DNA of 64,000 nucleotides from Leptoclinus maculatus (lineage: Eukaryota; Chordata; Actinopteri; Perciformes; Stichaeidae): positions 22,786,887-22,850,886 of the forward strand of contig JAVDOI010000011.1 of assembly GCA_032191485.1 (NCBI GenBank). Direction: 5' to 3'. Numbering within the stretch: position 1 is the stretch's first letter; each line of letters opens with the position of its first letter. Of this stretch, positions 45,281-58,000 are shown piece by piece. Both the position numbers and the translations under genes were made by a program. The notes beneath the pieces are model-generated. The model was given only the letters and a program-made list of their open reading frames with translations. It did not search any database and was not told the DNA's origin.

Positions 45281-45920
45281 ACTCAAACACTGTCACACTC
45301 AAACACTGTCACACTCAGACACTGTCACACTCAAACACTGTCACACTCAAACACTGTCACACTCAGATACTGTCACACTCAGACACTGTCACACTCAGAC
45401 ACTGTCACACTCAGACACTGTCACACTCAGACACTGTCACACTCAAACACTGTCACACTCAGACACTGTCACACTCAAACACTGTCACACTCAGATACTG
45501 TCACACTCAGACACTGTCACACTCAGACACTGTCACACTCAGACACTGTCACACTCAGACACTGTCACACTCAGACACTGTCACACTCAGACACTGTCAC
45601 ACTCAAACACTGTCACACTCAAACACTGTCACACTCAAACACTGTCACACTCGGACACTGTCACACTCAGACACTGTCACACTCGAACACTGTCACACTC
45701 GAACACTGTCACACTCGAACACTGTCACACTCGGACACTGTCACACTCGGACACTGTCACACTCGGACACTGTCACACTCGGACACTGTCACACTCGGAC
45801 ACTGTCACACTCGGACACTGTCACACTCGGACACTGTCACACTCGGACACTGTCACACTCGGACACTGTCACACTCGGACACTGTCACACTCAGACACTG
45901 TCACACTCAAACACTGTCAA
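45281..45920 (+). repeat. 16-bp minisatellite, 40 units
   Basis: The unit is ACTCNNACACTGTCAC, repeated exactly 40 times with no length change. The two variable bases are AA, AG, GA or GG, and units 6 and 14 also carry a T (AGATACTG). Because 16 is not a multiple of three and the unit has no stop in any forward frame, all three plus frames stay open (256, 228 and 270 codons) with the same 16-residue period (HTQTLSHSDTVTLRHC). The proteins are an arithmetic by-product: there is no start context, signal or flanking coding sequence. The tract ends in CTGTCAAATTTAGC. Confidence 0.97.
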
Positions 45921-45924
45921 ATTT

Positions 45925-47770
45925 AGCACTGCTTTTTTGAGTCTAGTTAAACATATATTTATTTCAGGAACAGGTCTTCCCAAGCCTGACATACATTGCA
46001 ATTACAAATTTAATTTAAGTTTGATGGACTGTTTTTGTTTTTATTTTATGAGGATGTCATATTCTGTGTTGTCACTCTATATCTAACCCTACCCAAGAAG
46101 TTTCAGTTTTTAAAATGTCACCAGACATTAATTATTGGGGTTGTGACACATGGCTGTGGTAGGGGTCAAAGTTTAGTCTGGTTTGGTTGTAAATCAGACA
46201 TTAGTGTCCTTCAATTGTCCCAATGAGACTGCTGCACTTTGCATCACCAAGCACTAAATGACTCTGTGTTACTCCGACACATTATCGAGTGGTTCTACCC
46301 TATGGGATACATTTCTGCCAGCCATTAAGAAATATTCTGTATCATAAAAGGTTGCACAGAATTCTCCTCCTTTGAAGACATTGAAGGTAGTATATATTTT
46401 GAGTGATATATGTCAATTATGCTTTGTGGCAACTAAAACAGAAACATGGAAAGAACACTTGGTTAAAAGACAGAAAGCTTTGTTGTTGCTTTCATAGAGT
46501 AAATGTAAGTATTCAGAATGAATTGAATGGGTGACCTTCTTGTGTCGTACATTTGGACAAACCAACTGAAAAGTGAGAGAAACGGGAAGACAGAGCAGGA
46601 AATACAGCGATAGCAGAGCTGTAGTGAAACCTGATTAAGAGATACTTCCCATCTGTTTTAAAGTAGTTTTTTATTTAGTTGTAGTTAGTCTTGTCTCTGT
46701 AAAGCCTCATTGCACATTTTCAAATGAATTACTGCATAGAGAAGGAACAGGGAAAGAGTTGGAAATATAGCAATTTTAAGGGAAAGAACAGCATTGAGAC
46801 AAAAAACAAAGAATTCATAATGATGTTGGTTATCATTTCAGTCAGAAACTAAAAGTTCCCACACTGAAGTGCTGAGATAGAGGAGGAAACGCATTCAATA
46901 GCGTTGCTTTCTTCTCTTTATTTTCCCATCCTGCCTTTCATCGATAGGTTGAAACCTAATTAGAGGTCCAGGTAAACATTTTCACCAGATTTGGATACCT
47001 CCTTTAGTACACGTCCATGTAGCAGCCTTCACTGTGTACTTATTTGCATTAATGTGTCAAATGTGTTAAATGTTAAAAGTGTCTACTTAGCTGTTGTGAT
47101 CGTACAAAAAAATTGTGTTGGCAAAATTACAAATAGCTGCCCTCGATACATAAGAATGAACGTCGTTTGTGCCGCTGTTAGCTAGCAAGTTAGCCGCGAT
47201 TTTCACAAGTTTGGTGGCCCCTCCCATTCGGCCACGAAGCCAAGATGGTGACCAATGAGGGTGAGAATCATTCCTCAACCTTTTGTAGTCTTAGTGCACT
47301 GCATTTTGCCATACTTGTGCACTCAAAATAGCAAATACAGAAAAACTAAAAAATATCACACAGCATGTGTTAGTTCTGTGTTTTAGGCCTGTCGACAAAA
47401 CACCATTCATTTGGGGAGTTAGGCCTTCTGTTCCCAGCTTGCATATTGTCAACACACACACACACACAGTATCACTGCCTGAAGGTCATGAAGTACTAGC
47501 CTATGGTTACTTTAAAGTATTCTTGCAAGTTAGAGTATTTCAACCTAGCTTCTGTTTGACACCTGTGTTTGCACGTTAATTAAAAGTCCACATCGTTATT
47601 ACAATGCTGGGTAAGTTTCAATAATGTCAGCCACATTGTGTAGCCTATAAGACTGCCATGATGATTACACATTTCAATATTTGGCTAGCTCTACTTCAAA
47701 GTGACACTCTATTATAACCTAGTAGCAAATGAGTTATGTGTGACCTGATGGATTATAGTCTATGATTACT
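45925..47770. other. No recognised gene
   Basis: AT-rich mixed DNA. A (CA)8 lies at 47452-47468. No repeat family is recognised. Confidence 0.45.
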
Positions 47771-47774
47771 GCAA

Positions 47775-47830
47775 ACGACCACACATGCACACGCACACAG
47801 CCAGGGGTGTGCGTGTGCATGTGTGGTTGT
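47775..47830. other. Strong hairpin (21-bp perfect stem, 8-base loop)
   Basis: The left arm CCACACATGCACACGCACAC (47779-47798) is the exact reverse complement of 47807-47826. An outer A-T pair, a G-T wobble and two more pairs extend the stem. The loop is AGCCAGGG. Alternating purine-pyrimidine arms also give Z-DNA potential. It is shorter than a typical microRNA precursor, and no larger imperfect stem is apparent outside it. Confidence 0.85.
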
Positions 47831-47834
47831 ATCA

Positions 47835-49565
47835 TTAAAGAGAAAATGACTAACTAAACAAACCCACAAAAGAGCACTTTCTTTGAAATAAATAACTCTA
47901 AAGAACAACAGTAGCCTGTAGCAATTGTGTCTGAACAAAAAAGAAAGAAAGCGCAACACCTCACTAACTGACACAAATTGATTCAAGTGACTTTTCTCTA
48001 GAAAGTGTATATTAAAAACATCACAGCCACGAGGGCTCAGGTATCAGGGCTTTTTGCAATTCCAAGCTGTTGATCACATTCCTTCATGCATTCGAAAAGC
48101 CTTGAGGAGTGCAGAATTAATTACTTCAGCTGGGCGACCGGAGAAATGTGCAGCATGAAAGCTGGGAAGGTGAAGCCAGATCGTCTGTTCATTGAAGTCG
48201 GGCCGACTGTCTATTCGTTGACGCCCAGGGGTGGTCACCTGACCATTCCAATCGGCGAATCCCCTCGCTCGGTTCTCCTGCTACGTGCAATCTGGCATTT
48301 TCATTTCTAGTAAATATGTGCATTCTTATATCCTCGCAGGGTCATATCTAAAAGCACTGTGCAGATGTGTGTGTGTGTGCATGTATGATGTCCATTCATC
48401 CGTGGGCAGCTGTGCCTTTGTCTGCAGATTAATGTGAACATGTGGAGACATCCTCTAGAAATAAAGGTGATAATGTAATTAAAAAAATAATTCTCAAAAT
48501 GTTTTGCTTTAGTTTGAATCGACGGCTGGATGTTTTTTCACCAACTTAACCAGACGGACTTGTCTGTGCTTTTATCAGCTGCTCTGACAGCAAAGTCCAA
48601 AGTTCAGCATTAGAAAAAAAAAAAAAAACGATTCTTCCCCCTTACCAATAACACATTTCATAAGCAGTACTATGCCGCATTGCTTCATTCAAGACACTCA
48701 GAGGTTTTGCTGCTGATCTCTTCAGTGCACTCTGCATGTGCTTCCTGTGTTTGTCAAGTTTGTATGACATCATGTATTTCACAAGAAACCATGTATTGCA
48801 ACTTTACAATAGGGAACAAGCAAAAGAGCTCGTAATGCTGGACATTCACATCTATACCTTCAGTTATTACAGGACTTACTTTCTACACTCAGCAGTGAGG
48901 TTCTTTGCTTGTTCCCTTCCAGATGAATGCAGAACAGAGTTAATTGCAAAATGTGCATCCTATTTGTTTTGGTAATCACAGACAGACTTAATTTCCCTCA
49001 GCAGTTAATCTTCCTTGCTCGCCTATTTGTAGTTACAGAAATTGTATCTAATCTCAGTGGGAAATGAACTTGTTTGCCAGATTTTTGTTTTCCCTTTTAA
49101 ATTGCTTTTAACATTAAAACTGTTTTGAAATGACTTTCAGTGAGAATTAAAAGGTCTATTTTAGCAGCACACTTGGCATTCTGAATGTTGAAAAGAGAGA
49201 GAGCTGAATGAAGTGAAGTAGATGATGAGAATTGTCTCATTTGTTTGAAAATGATCCTCTTTTCCCTGTGCACCTTGAATATTTGCTTCTAGCCTACACT
49301 GGATGTGGAATCCATATTCTTGTGAAGTGAGCCGCCACAAAAGACTGATGGTAAAATGACAGACATGACAATGTGCACAGATCTATTACTTTATAGTAAC
49401 TGACGTGTTTTGCTCAATGAACTAATACCGAGATGGCAGAGACGGATTAACCTGCTCGCGGCCGACGGATTGTTTTTACACTGTGGGCCTATTAAGCCCC
49501 CTTACACATCGCTGTTTGTTGGACCCATCCACTCTCCCTCCTGCCTGCTTCTTGTGGGTTTTTGC
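47835..49565. other. No recognised gene
   Basis: ORFs of 74-79 codons are unsupported. A 14-base A run lies at 48615-48628. The segment 48960-49150 is AT-rich and repeat-poor. Confidence 0.45.
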
Positions 49566-49569
49566 AGTT

Positions 49570-49612
49570 CTAATACTACTTGTTCATGATTACGTGGATA
49601 ACATAAGAAATT
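49570..49612 (+). repeat. Dispersed repeat family D, copy 2
   Basis: TAATACTACTTGTTCATGAT, then TACGTGGATAACATAAGAAATTC, matches 8285-8335. It lies about 60 bp upstream of family A copy 7, so it may be part of the same larger element here. Confidence 0.5.
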
Positions 49613-49674
49613 CTAATATGAATTATGGAGCATTTTCTTTTTGTAAGTATAGATACAAATGCTTGATGAGACCA

Positions 49675-49905
49675 GCCTGAGTTTAAAGAGTGACAAAGTC
49701 TCCCTAAAGAGGAGGTCATGTTGATGGGTGGGCCAAACAAACGCAGGACTCTCACCCAGGAGACCACTGTTCGGGTTCCACGTGAAACATGACATTTTCC
49801 ATCATGTACGTAACATACTTATGTTAGTTGTGTTGCCTAAACCTAACCACGTATGTTAACCACGTGTGTAAAACTGCAACTGTTTCATAATGTGCGCCTG
49901 TCACT
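49675..49905 (+). repeat. Dispersed repeat family A, copy 7
   Basis: AGAGTGACAAAGTCTCCC, GTTGATGGGTGGGCCAAACAAACGCAGGACTCTCACCCAGGAG, ACCACTGTTCGGGTTCCACGTGAAACATG, then GTAACATACTTATG and GTTGCCTAAACCTAACCACG. The core has one change (CAAACAAACGCAGGAC). This is one of the best preserved copies. Confidence 0.68.
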
Positions 49906-49909
49906 GTAC

Positions 49910-51190
49910 ATTTATGTCTTTTTGGTAATCATTGGCAAACAACCAATTCATTTAGGTGGAGGACATGTTGTAAATTGGTTTAAGTATATTCACCAGGTCA
50001 GCATAATATCAACTTAATTATTAATGTTGATGAAAAGATTTTGACACAGCACCACACCACAAGACACGGTCTCATGTGGGCTGTAGGCAGATTGTTGTAG
50101 GAAGGAAACAACCCACCAATGCCACAGTGGCATCTCACTTGCAAACCCACGCAGACACAAAGTAAAACTAAGAAAAACAAAAGAGCCTTTGCTCCATTTC
50201 ATCTCCATTAAACCCCAATTTTGCATTCTGACCAGCCTGCCGACAATGTCTGCCTGTCGCGTGTCGCTGATCTCTTACTTCTGAGGCTGTGTACACTGCA
50301 TGTTTCCTACAGTGCTTTAGCGTGGACGATAAATGGCCGTGACAATAAAGCAGGTGGAGAAAACAGATGGATAGACGGCTGAAACACAGCGAGGAAAGTG
50401 ACACTTAAAGAAGAGAAAAGCTCACTACCTCATAGTGACTTTCCGTTTCTCCTTCGCTGTATAATTTAGACCATCTGCCACAAGCCACATAGAAAACACC
50501 TCAAAGACACTGCATGAGTGTGTGTGTTTGTGTTTTACCTAGCTAATGATGACAGCGCTGGGGTTCTTGCATTTGCATGTGTGTGTACACATATACCTGT
50601 GTGACTCAATATTCTCTGCTAATGATGACTTTGATGTGGCGCAAACACAGACACCGAGACACCACAAAAACAAAAATCTCAATTCAAAGGCAGGAGCCTC
50701 AACTAGACAGTGGTATACTATTTGTTTGGTGAGGCTATTTTAATTTGGCTGTAACTTTTCACACAGGGACAGTCAGTTTTTTTTTAACAAGCACAGATAA
50801 TCAGCTCAGATCCTTTCCCCGAACACCAAACATGTTTGGTTTCACAGATATTTTTGTGTGAAGAGCTGATTCCCGGTGACACATGAAGCAAAATATGAGG
50901 CTTTGAACTGCAAATGCATGTCAAAAAATATCTTAGCGAGTCACCAAATAAGTCAGGATGCGCTTTTTTGAAATACAAGAGTTCATGAATTTCTCCGCTG
51001 TTCAGTTTTGTTGTTGATTCTGACATGTATCTTTAAAGTTGTACATTTATATGGAGAAGTAGTTTTTGTATCTGAAAGGTATGGCTCAGCCTGCATAAGC
51101 CTTCATTTAAACATCATTCTTGTGTAACCAGGTTGTAAGGACATAGTGTAGTGTTGATGCAGGAGGTTTTAGTGTTTTAGTTCCATCCCC
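49910..51190. other. No recognised gene
   Basis: Short unsupported ORFs. No family recognised. Confidence 0.45.
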
Positions 51191-51194
51191 AACC

Positions 51195-51355
51195 TTAACT
51201 TAACTTCTCACTTGATTTATTACCTCAGTAAACATTGTACACATGAGTTTATGGTCTCAATCTCTAGTTTCAAGTCTTCTTCGAGGCTTCATAACCGCAG
51301 GCCACAAACCAATGGGTGACGTCACAATGACTACGTCCATTTCTTATACAGTCTA
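51195..51355 (+). repeat. Fish dispersed repeat ('GGTGACGTCACAATGACTACGTCC')
   Basis: TTGTACACATGAGTTTATGGTCTCAATCTCTAGTTTCAAGTCTTCTTCG, then GCTTCATAACCGCAGGCCACAAACCAATGGGTGACGTCAC and GACTACGTCCATTTCTTATACAGTCTATG. I recognise both halves as parts of one very common fish repeat, with the middle deleted here. A short inverted fragment lies at 40343-40385. Confidence 0.6.
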
Positions 51356-51799
51356 TGCCTAAACACGTATACATCATCTGTCATTACCTTGTGTAGAAGA
51401 GTATGAATCATTTATTTAAGTCTTGAATATTTTGAACAGCGGCAAAAGTGTAAAGGCCTTTAATCTCATTTGCCTCATCTGTCCAGCTGCCATTCAAAAT
51501 AACCCAGTGCATCTCAACACCATTCTGTTAAATTGGTAATCAATAACTACGGGGAGAGGATTAAGCTCATTATTGCTTCCAGGCTACAATTTAGCAAATT
51601 TCTGAGTCACTTGACACACGGATGTGTTCCAAAGAGGGTCGTTTAAATAAGTGTCTGAGGGAAGGGAAGACTGGCAAAGGAATGAATTACTGAACCTCCT
51701 CACTAACATCTAAAACACTAACACTCAGATTAAAATCAAAGTCACTCTACTGTGTGATCACGTCTGACTTAATTCACTCTGCCCACTCCTGTTAAATCT

Positions 51800-51889
51800 C
51801 ACACACACACACACACACACTCACAAACTATACCAGTGTCACTCTCCTTTCTCTTTTTTCCCTCTGTCTTGCACACACACACACACACT
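51800..51889. repeat. Two short (CA)n tracts
   Basis: (CA)10 at 51800-51820 and (CA)9 at 51872-51889. Confidence 0.9.
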
Positions 51890-51979
51890 CTCCCTCTCAA
51901 GCAGTGGTTAAGTAGATAGTGCAGTGTCAGCACTAGTGACATGTTATTAGCTGGAAGAGGAGAGCCTGTTGACATGAGG

Positions 51980-52084
<105 letters not shown>

Positions 52085-52148
52085 TTTCAATTGTTTGGGT
52101 TCCATCGAGGCTTGCCGCAAGACTGCTGACACTTCATTACGAATCCGT

Positions 52149-52149
52149 C

Positions 52150-52208
<59 letters not shown>
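52149..52208. repeat. (GT)7-(GA)23 compound microsatellite
   Basis: A short GT run at 52149-52162 switches directly into GA repeats (52163-52208), about 65 bp after (TG)51. Confidence 0.96.
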
Positions 52209-52211
<3 letters not shown>

Positions 52212-52214
52212 TGT

Positions 52215-55005
52215 GTGACACTGACAACTGCAGTTCCTGTAATCACAATATAATGGCAGAGCTAGACGCCATCAATCATCAGGCGTGATTAAATGGACAG
52301 AGGCAGGTCGAGGACAGGTATAATAGTAAACTGAACACAAAGAGATGGAGAACGAAAGTAGGAGGGAAGGGACAGGAGGACAAAGAGAAGAGAGACAGGA
52401 GGACACTTCCAGAGGAGATGGAGAAAGGGATAATGAATGCAGAGCGATCATTACCACTTCCATAAATGTAAAGCACAGCAGTTTGAGTGGCGAGCCATCA
52501 CCCTGGCTGGTGTCGATGCTAAGTGCTTCAGTCATGCTAATTCGATTGCACTGACAGCCATGACGGAGACGTGGACGCAGAGGACATTATCCATATGATA
52601 ACTGACTCAGCTGACACCCACCTGGCTTATTAAAGTCACCTCCGCACGATTAACAACGATTGGCAGCGAATGGCGGGTTGATACCCACCGCTGTGCCCCC
52701 AAACATGGCCGCCGCACACTTTTTCAACAAGCTTGTGAGAATCAATATTGTACGTATCCTTTGCAAAGACAGCCGCAGCCAGCGCTAATGTTGGTGCTAA
52801 TTGGTTACGCTAGGTTAGCATGGTGATGATGTTTTTTATTATTTGATATTATTTTGAAAAACACATTTTCTCACTCAAACCCAGTGGTGTCGAGCTGTGG
52901 TAACAGTATTGTTTGGAGAAGTTCCGGTTCCATCTTTAGTGCCCAAAATACATCTTTAAAACAACTATAATTCCAGTGTCATTGATGGTGGCAGATGTTT
53001 TTTAGGCGGATCCTTCAAAACCTGCATTTGTTCACCTACTGTATGTGTGAATGATTGGATAAAATAGAGCATAGCATTAATTCGGACTTGCATTACCTGT
53101 TTGGCATCAGCTGCTTCCATCATGCTTCACAACCACACTAGTTGTTTGGCTACCAGCCAACAAGTAACATCCATCATATTCATGCAGGTACCACGTAGCA
53201 ATTATAACCGGACACCTCTGACTAGTCTGCTCATATGCTAACACTAACCCAGTTCTGTCCCGACCTCCACCGTATGTACTAAAGTATGTGTTCATTAAGA
53301 ATGGTTTAGCTTTTCCAGAAGACGCCTTGTTTGACAGATTTAACTGAATTGATTTTGGGGCGCGGGGGGGGGGTGCTCAGACACTAAAAGTAGCACTGGT
53401 TTAAAACAATGCAGCCTCATTCATAATAAGACTCTAGCAAGAAAAAATAACCAAAAAGTCCAGGGTCTGTAACAAAAGCAGAGGCTCAACTGCTGCTAAA
53501 CAATGCAATGTGCCTCATGCGAGCCAGTTTACAATCCTGGTAGATGACTTTGTAGTGTGTAATGTGTGAATAGCCTAACTTTGCATTACATCTACTTTGC
53601 AATCCTCAAGACTGAGGATGTAACGATTGCCATGAATGGTCGCCATGGAATCTTTCCAAAGTAGTAAAAGCTTGTCTCTGCCATAAACCAAATGTTTAGC
53701 GATCAAAGTCATGGATTCATTACTCAAACAGAACGTACCAGAGTAGAAGCGAAACTGACTCCTCAGTCGTACTAGTAACTGAAGCTACATGCCCACACCA
53801 TCGCTGCCGCCTGGTCTGAATGCCCCCTAAAGCTCGAGTTAAGCTTGCCGCATCCGCAAGGGTCGCGAGTTTCGTCAACTCATCAGATAGCTCACTTTGC
53901 AGGGTTCCATGCGTTTTCGTATGTCTGTATACATTCGACATTGTCTAACTCGACAATCATGAATCAGTAAATCACTTAGTTCCCCGGTAGACCAGGCTTA
54001 ATGAACAATAAGGCTGTTCTTTTGTTGTTGTTTTTTTATTATGTGAAACGTCCTCCTAAGATATTGTCGAACATAAACACAACACTCTTTCGATGGTTTT
54101 ATTCAGCGGCTGTACAATTGCAGCAGCCTGAGGACACAGGGCCGTACGCATTGGGCCACTGAACAGATGTTTAATGGAGTCTGGACAAATAGACTCAGAC
54201 CTCTGCACTCACACCTATCTATCACACACATAGACACACACACACACACATGCAGGCAGTAAACAGAGAGGGAGACGGAGACCTGCCATTGACATCTATC
54301 CATCATTTCTCTCCGATACACACTACGTCAAAGGGTGCTTGAACACACACACATGCATGCCCACACACACCTGCTGGTCAGTGGACGTGTTTTGTGTGTG
54401 CATGTGTCTCGCAGAGGGAGGCTCAGTAATGAACAACAATATGGTCCGTCCTAAATTATCTCTCCCTGTCCACTCCATTAAAATGCCAGAGGTCCGAATG
54501 TTAATGTATCCCTGCTGTGGTTTAGCAGAGTGACATCTCACCACTGTCCCCTCATTTCCTCATAACGGCACACAAGCGATTGTATTTCCTTTTCTTTGAA
54601 CTGGTTCTACTTATATACAAAGAAAGTTCCAGTTTATATCAAATGAATACCTGTAGATTTTAACATTTCTTTTTAAATCCAAGTAAACAAGGTAATGTGA
54701 TATATTGATGGGGTTTGGTGAATTTGACAATAATCAGGAGCAAATGAAAAAGCAGATTGTTTTAGTGACAGAAGGATTGATGATGAAAAATGTAGAAACT
54801 CATGATCACAAAAATTGCACTAAAATACTTGATTACCGGATGCACGACAGCTGGAAGGAAAACAGCTACAATGAATGTCATTTCAGAAATGGTTGGCTTC
54901 GCTGTCTGCTAATAGGTTGAAGCTTGCGAGGAAATAGTGCAGCTGCAAAGTATGAAAATGTGAATGCCAGAAACAATATAATGGTTCATGAAAACTGGCA
55001 TGGCA
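52215..55005. other. No recognised gene
   Basis: Contains a purine-rich patch at 52335-52435, a 10-base G run at 53364-53373 and a short CA run at 54235-54249. A 73-codon minus frame at 53720-53941 has no domain. The sequence around 53740-53950 is GC-richer and may be repeat-derived, but no family is recognised. Confidence 0.45.
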
Positions 55006-55009
55006 AGTT

Positions 55010-55086
55010 GGACATGGACTAGCAGAGCCGGGGATCGAATCACCGATCCTCTGATTAAAGGGCAACCCGCTGTTCCGCTGAGACAC
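55010..55086 (-). mobile_element. tRNA-like head of a V-SINE-type SINE (truncated)
   Basis: The minus-strand reading is GTGTCTCAGCGGAACAGCGG, TTGCCCTTTAATCAGAGGATCGG, TGATTCGATCCCCGG, CTCTGCTAGTCCATGTC. The B box TGATTCGATCCCC is intact and the A-box region is recognisable. Only about 77 bp is present: the central domain and tail are missing. It aligns with the 5' end of the SINE at 11847-12128 but keeps the 12 bases that copy lost. It is not a functional tRNA gene, since it has no proper acceptor stem or 3' half. Confidence 0.7.
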
Positions 55087-55089
55087 ATT

Positions 55090-58000
55090 CACACTAGTTT
55101 TTTTGAAATGGCAAAATTTCACTGCAAATTCAACTGAATTCAATGGAATCGATGGAATCAGTGGCTTTGCTTCTGAGCGCAAAGTAAATATATTCAGCTT
55201 TTGTGTCAAGTTCAACTTTAGTTTACTTTGACCTGCAAATACATTGACAGTGTTTATTTTTGAGAGGGTGGAGAGTTCATGTTTTTTGCGCAGTTAGCCA
55301 ACAGTTAGCTTGCTAGCTTGATGTATTTTTCTCTTTTCAGTTACTCTTTATTGAATGAAATGATGAACAATCTCAAGAACATGAAAGCCAGGTTGTGTGA
55401 ACGCTACAGTACAGAATACATAAAAGAAGCTTCGGGAGCTATTGTTACTAGTGCTTGCATGTTTCCAGCAAGCTATTATGCTATTGGCTAGCTAGCCAGC
55501 TACACAAGTTCCCTGGGAGTGGCCACTATTTCACCAAACTTCTAGCAAGCAATGCTGCGCGGAGAGACGAATAGATGGATTTCGTGTGGCCAGGCCTTCA
55601 GGCAGAATCTTGTCGCAGATCTTACAGCAGACAGAATAAAAGAACCATAAGCTGCAATAAAGTAGCAGGAGACCAGCACAGCGTGAGATGTGGAGGAAAA
55701 CCCTTTTATGGCAGCTGTGGTAGCTGCACCACTTCTAAAGAGTGACCTAAATATTTCTCAGAGTGGAGATTATGATTTTCAAGAATCAATTTGTGTCCCT
55801 GAATAAAGATGTAGTCATAGAATGAGAGAATGTGATTATTGAATGATGGAATAGTGTGAGGTCTGAGTTCAAGATGTTGAGGCGTGTACATACAAAGGCA
55901 ACGCTGGGATTGGATGCAAGAAATGATTACAGATTAAGCGCTGTTCAATGTTTTAGAGAGTCTGTAGAAGTGAGGATGAAATACAAGATCAACGGAAGAA
56001 ACTTCAGAGTAAAGCAACAGCAGAACATGTAATCGAGGAGAAAAGGTTACAGGTTACAGAGTGTTAACATCAAATGTAGAATACTCTTCAAGGTGTAGTA
56101 AAAGACTGGAATCAGGAAGAGATGGGGACACTTTGGCAGCAACATTAAGCTGCGATTTTATTGCTGGATGGGAAAATAGGCTATGAAAAGCTTGGTCATA
56201 TCATCTGACAACACTGGATTTCAATGAAATTGTTAAATGTTATACATTTTTTGAATGAAACAGTTCAGAGCCAGAAATGGAGGAACAGCTAGAATGGCTG
56301 TATTACCAACAAAGCAAACTCACATGCCTGGAAAACAGCCTGATAACAATGATAGATGTAACATCTCTTTATTAGCAATGTTGGTTACCACTCACAAGTC
56401 ACAGATGACTGCAGTGAGTTTCAGTGGGCCCAGATGGGTACAGCCCAATCAAAGACACACAACAGGGGGCCTCAGCTGGCTCATGATCAAGCTATTGTTG
56501 TGGTGCCGTGCAGTTTTTCTTTTCTTTTGTCCATAGAAAAGTACATTGGAAAACTCTACCACATGATGGCCATGTACTGGTTGTGTTGCTAAAAGAGCGT
56601 TATCCCTAGGGTTGATAGTAAAGTCCTGCTTGGATATTGTGTTACCTTCAGAGAGAGCCAGGCTGGTTATTTGTCTTTCTGCTAAACTAATGTTGTCAGG
56701 TGTAAGAGTAACAGATTAAAACAAGTTAGTCCCTCATAAAGGTTTATTGAATAAGTAGTTCAAATAAACAGATCAATGAAGTCAAACGGTGGGGTGAACT
56801 TCAGATTGTGCCTTTAGTTTCAGCTATCTTTGTTTGACTGGTTATGGCCATCGGGCTTGAGCCCCGGTAAACAGTGGGAGGGGGGGGGGGCACCGAGAAG
56901 AGTTGAACTGAACATGCCACACTTTGTACTGTTGCCAGTAACGTTTCAATCTGCAAGAGTAAATTATTTAGTTTTTAAACAAGGTATACGTACTAACTAC
57001 TACTACTAACTATTTAAACATTTTAAATCACATCTCCTCCATCCATCTGACAATAACTTATAATAATTCATGTTGAGGCATGATGAATATTGTAGCATTA
57101 GTCCTCCTAGGCTATTAGAGATGTTTTGGGTCGTCGCTATATATAAAAAAAGCGAACAAACAAAAACGATGCATTCAAAGAGTAATTTGTACTTTGATTA
57201 CCATGGCAACGGTCGAAACTTCGAAGCATTTGGGTCCGTCACAGGAATGACGTACGACGTCAGATGTTTTCTTTTATAAGTTACAACAATGGGGTGAGGC
57301 ATAGAGAAAGATATTGAGGAGGAGTGAGACTGAATAGAGCAAGAGATTCATTACAGGCGTTGTGTAATTGAATATCTTTCTGTTGTCATGGACCCTGGAG
57401 GACCATTATCGTGGCCAACCAATATCTACATCTGGTCATATGGAACTTAGAAACAATATGCCAAAAAAACTAAAATACAATTTTTCTACTTGTGTATTCA
57501 ACGTGAACACACAACTCCAAATTAAAGTAATTTACATTTGATTAGTTCGTTGATTAGAAAAGGAATAATATATTAACGACATGACATCAGCACTCACACA
57601 TTAATGAAATCTATCAAGCATGCTGCTTCTAAAATCAATGAAATGGCTGTTGCAATAAATCAACATCAGTAAAAATTGCATTATAAATGGCCTTGGGTTA
57701 GCTTGAGAGATAAACATCTGCAGCACGTTGGCTTTTAATTCTCTGGAGATTGTCTTCCCCATTCAAACAATGACAATGTTAATTAAACTCATTTCCCTCT
57801 TTTTCCTCTGTCCAGCTCTGCCTCTGTTTGAAAAGGAACACACTGATGTTTAATCATCTCTCTCCACAGCAAATCATTGGCAAGATTAACGAACGTCTGA
57901 CCCTTGTGCCAAATCAAATTTGCCTCGGAGTGCTTTACAATCTGCGCAACATACGTAATCCTCCGTCCTCGGACCCTCATATTGGATCTTCTTCCAACAT

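Noticed and set aside
45281..45920. Possible CRISPR array (regular short repeats)
   Set aside because: The repeats are head-to-tail with no spacers, and the genome is eukaryotic.
45170..46086. Three overlapping ORFs of 256, 228 and 270 codons
   Set aside because: All three are the same 16-bp tandem repeat read in different frames. An identical 16-residue period in each frame is what a stop-free 16-mer must give, so they are not evidence of a gene.
47775..47830. microRNA precursor
   Set aside because: The stem is only about 24 bp with an 8-base loop, shorter than usual precursors, and made of CA/TG-like sequence. It is kept as a structural finding only.
55010..55086. tRNA gene
   Set aside because: Only the tRNA-like A and B box head of a SINE is present. 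It lacks a paired acceptor stem and matches the SINE at 11847-12128.
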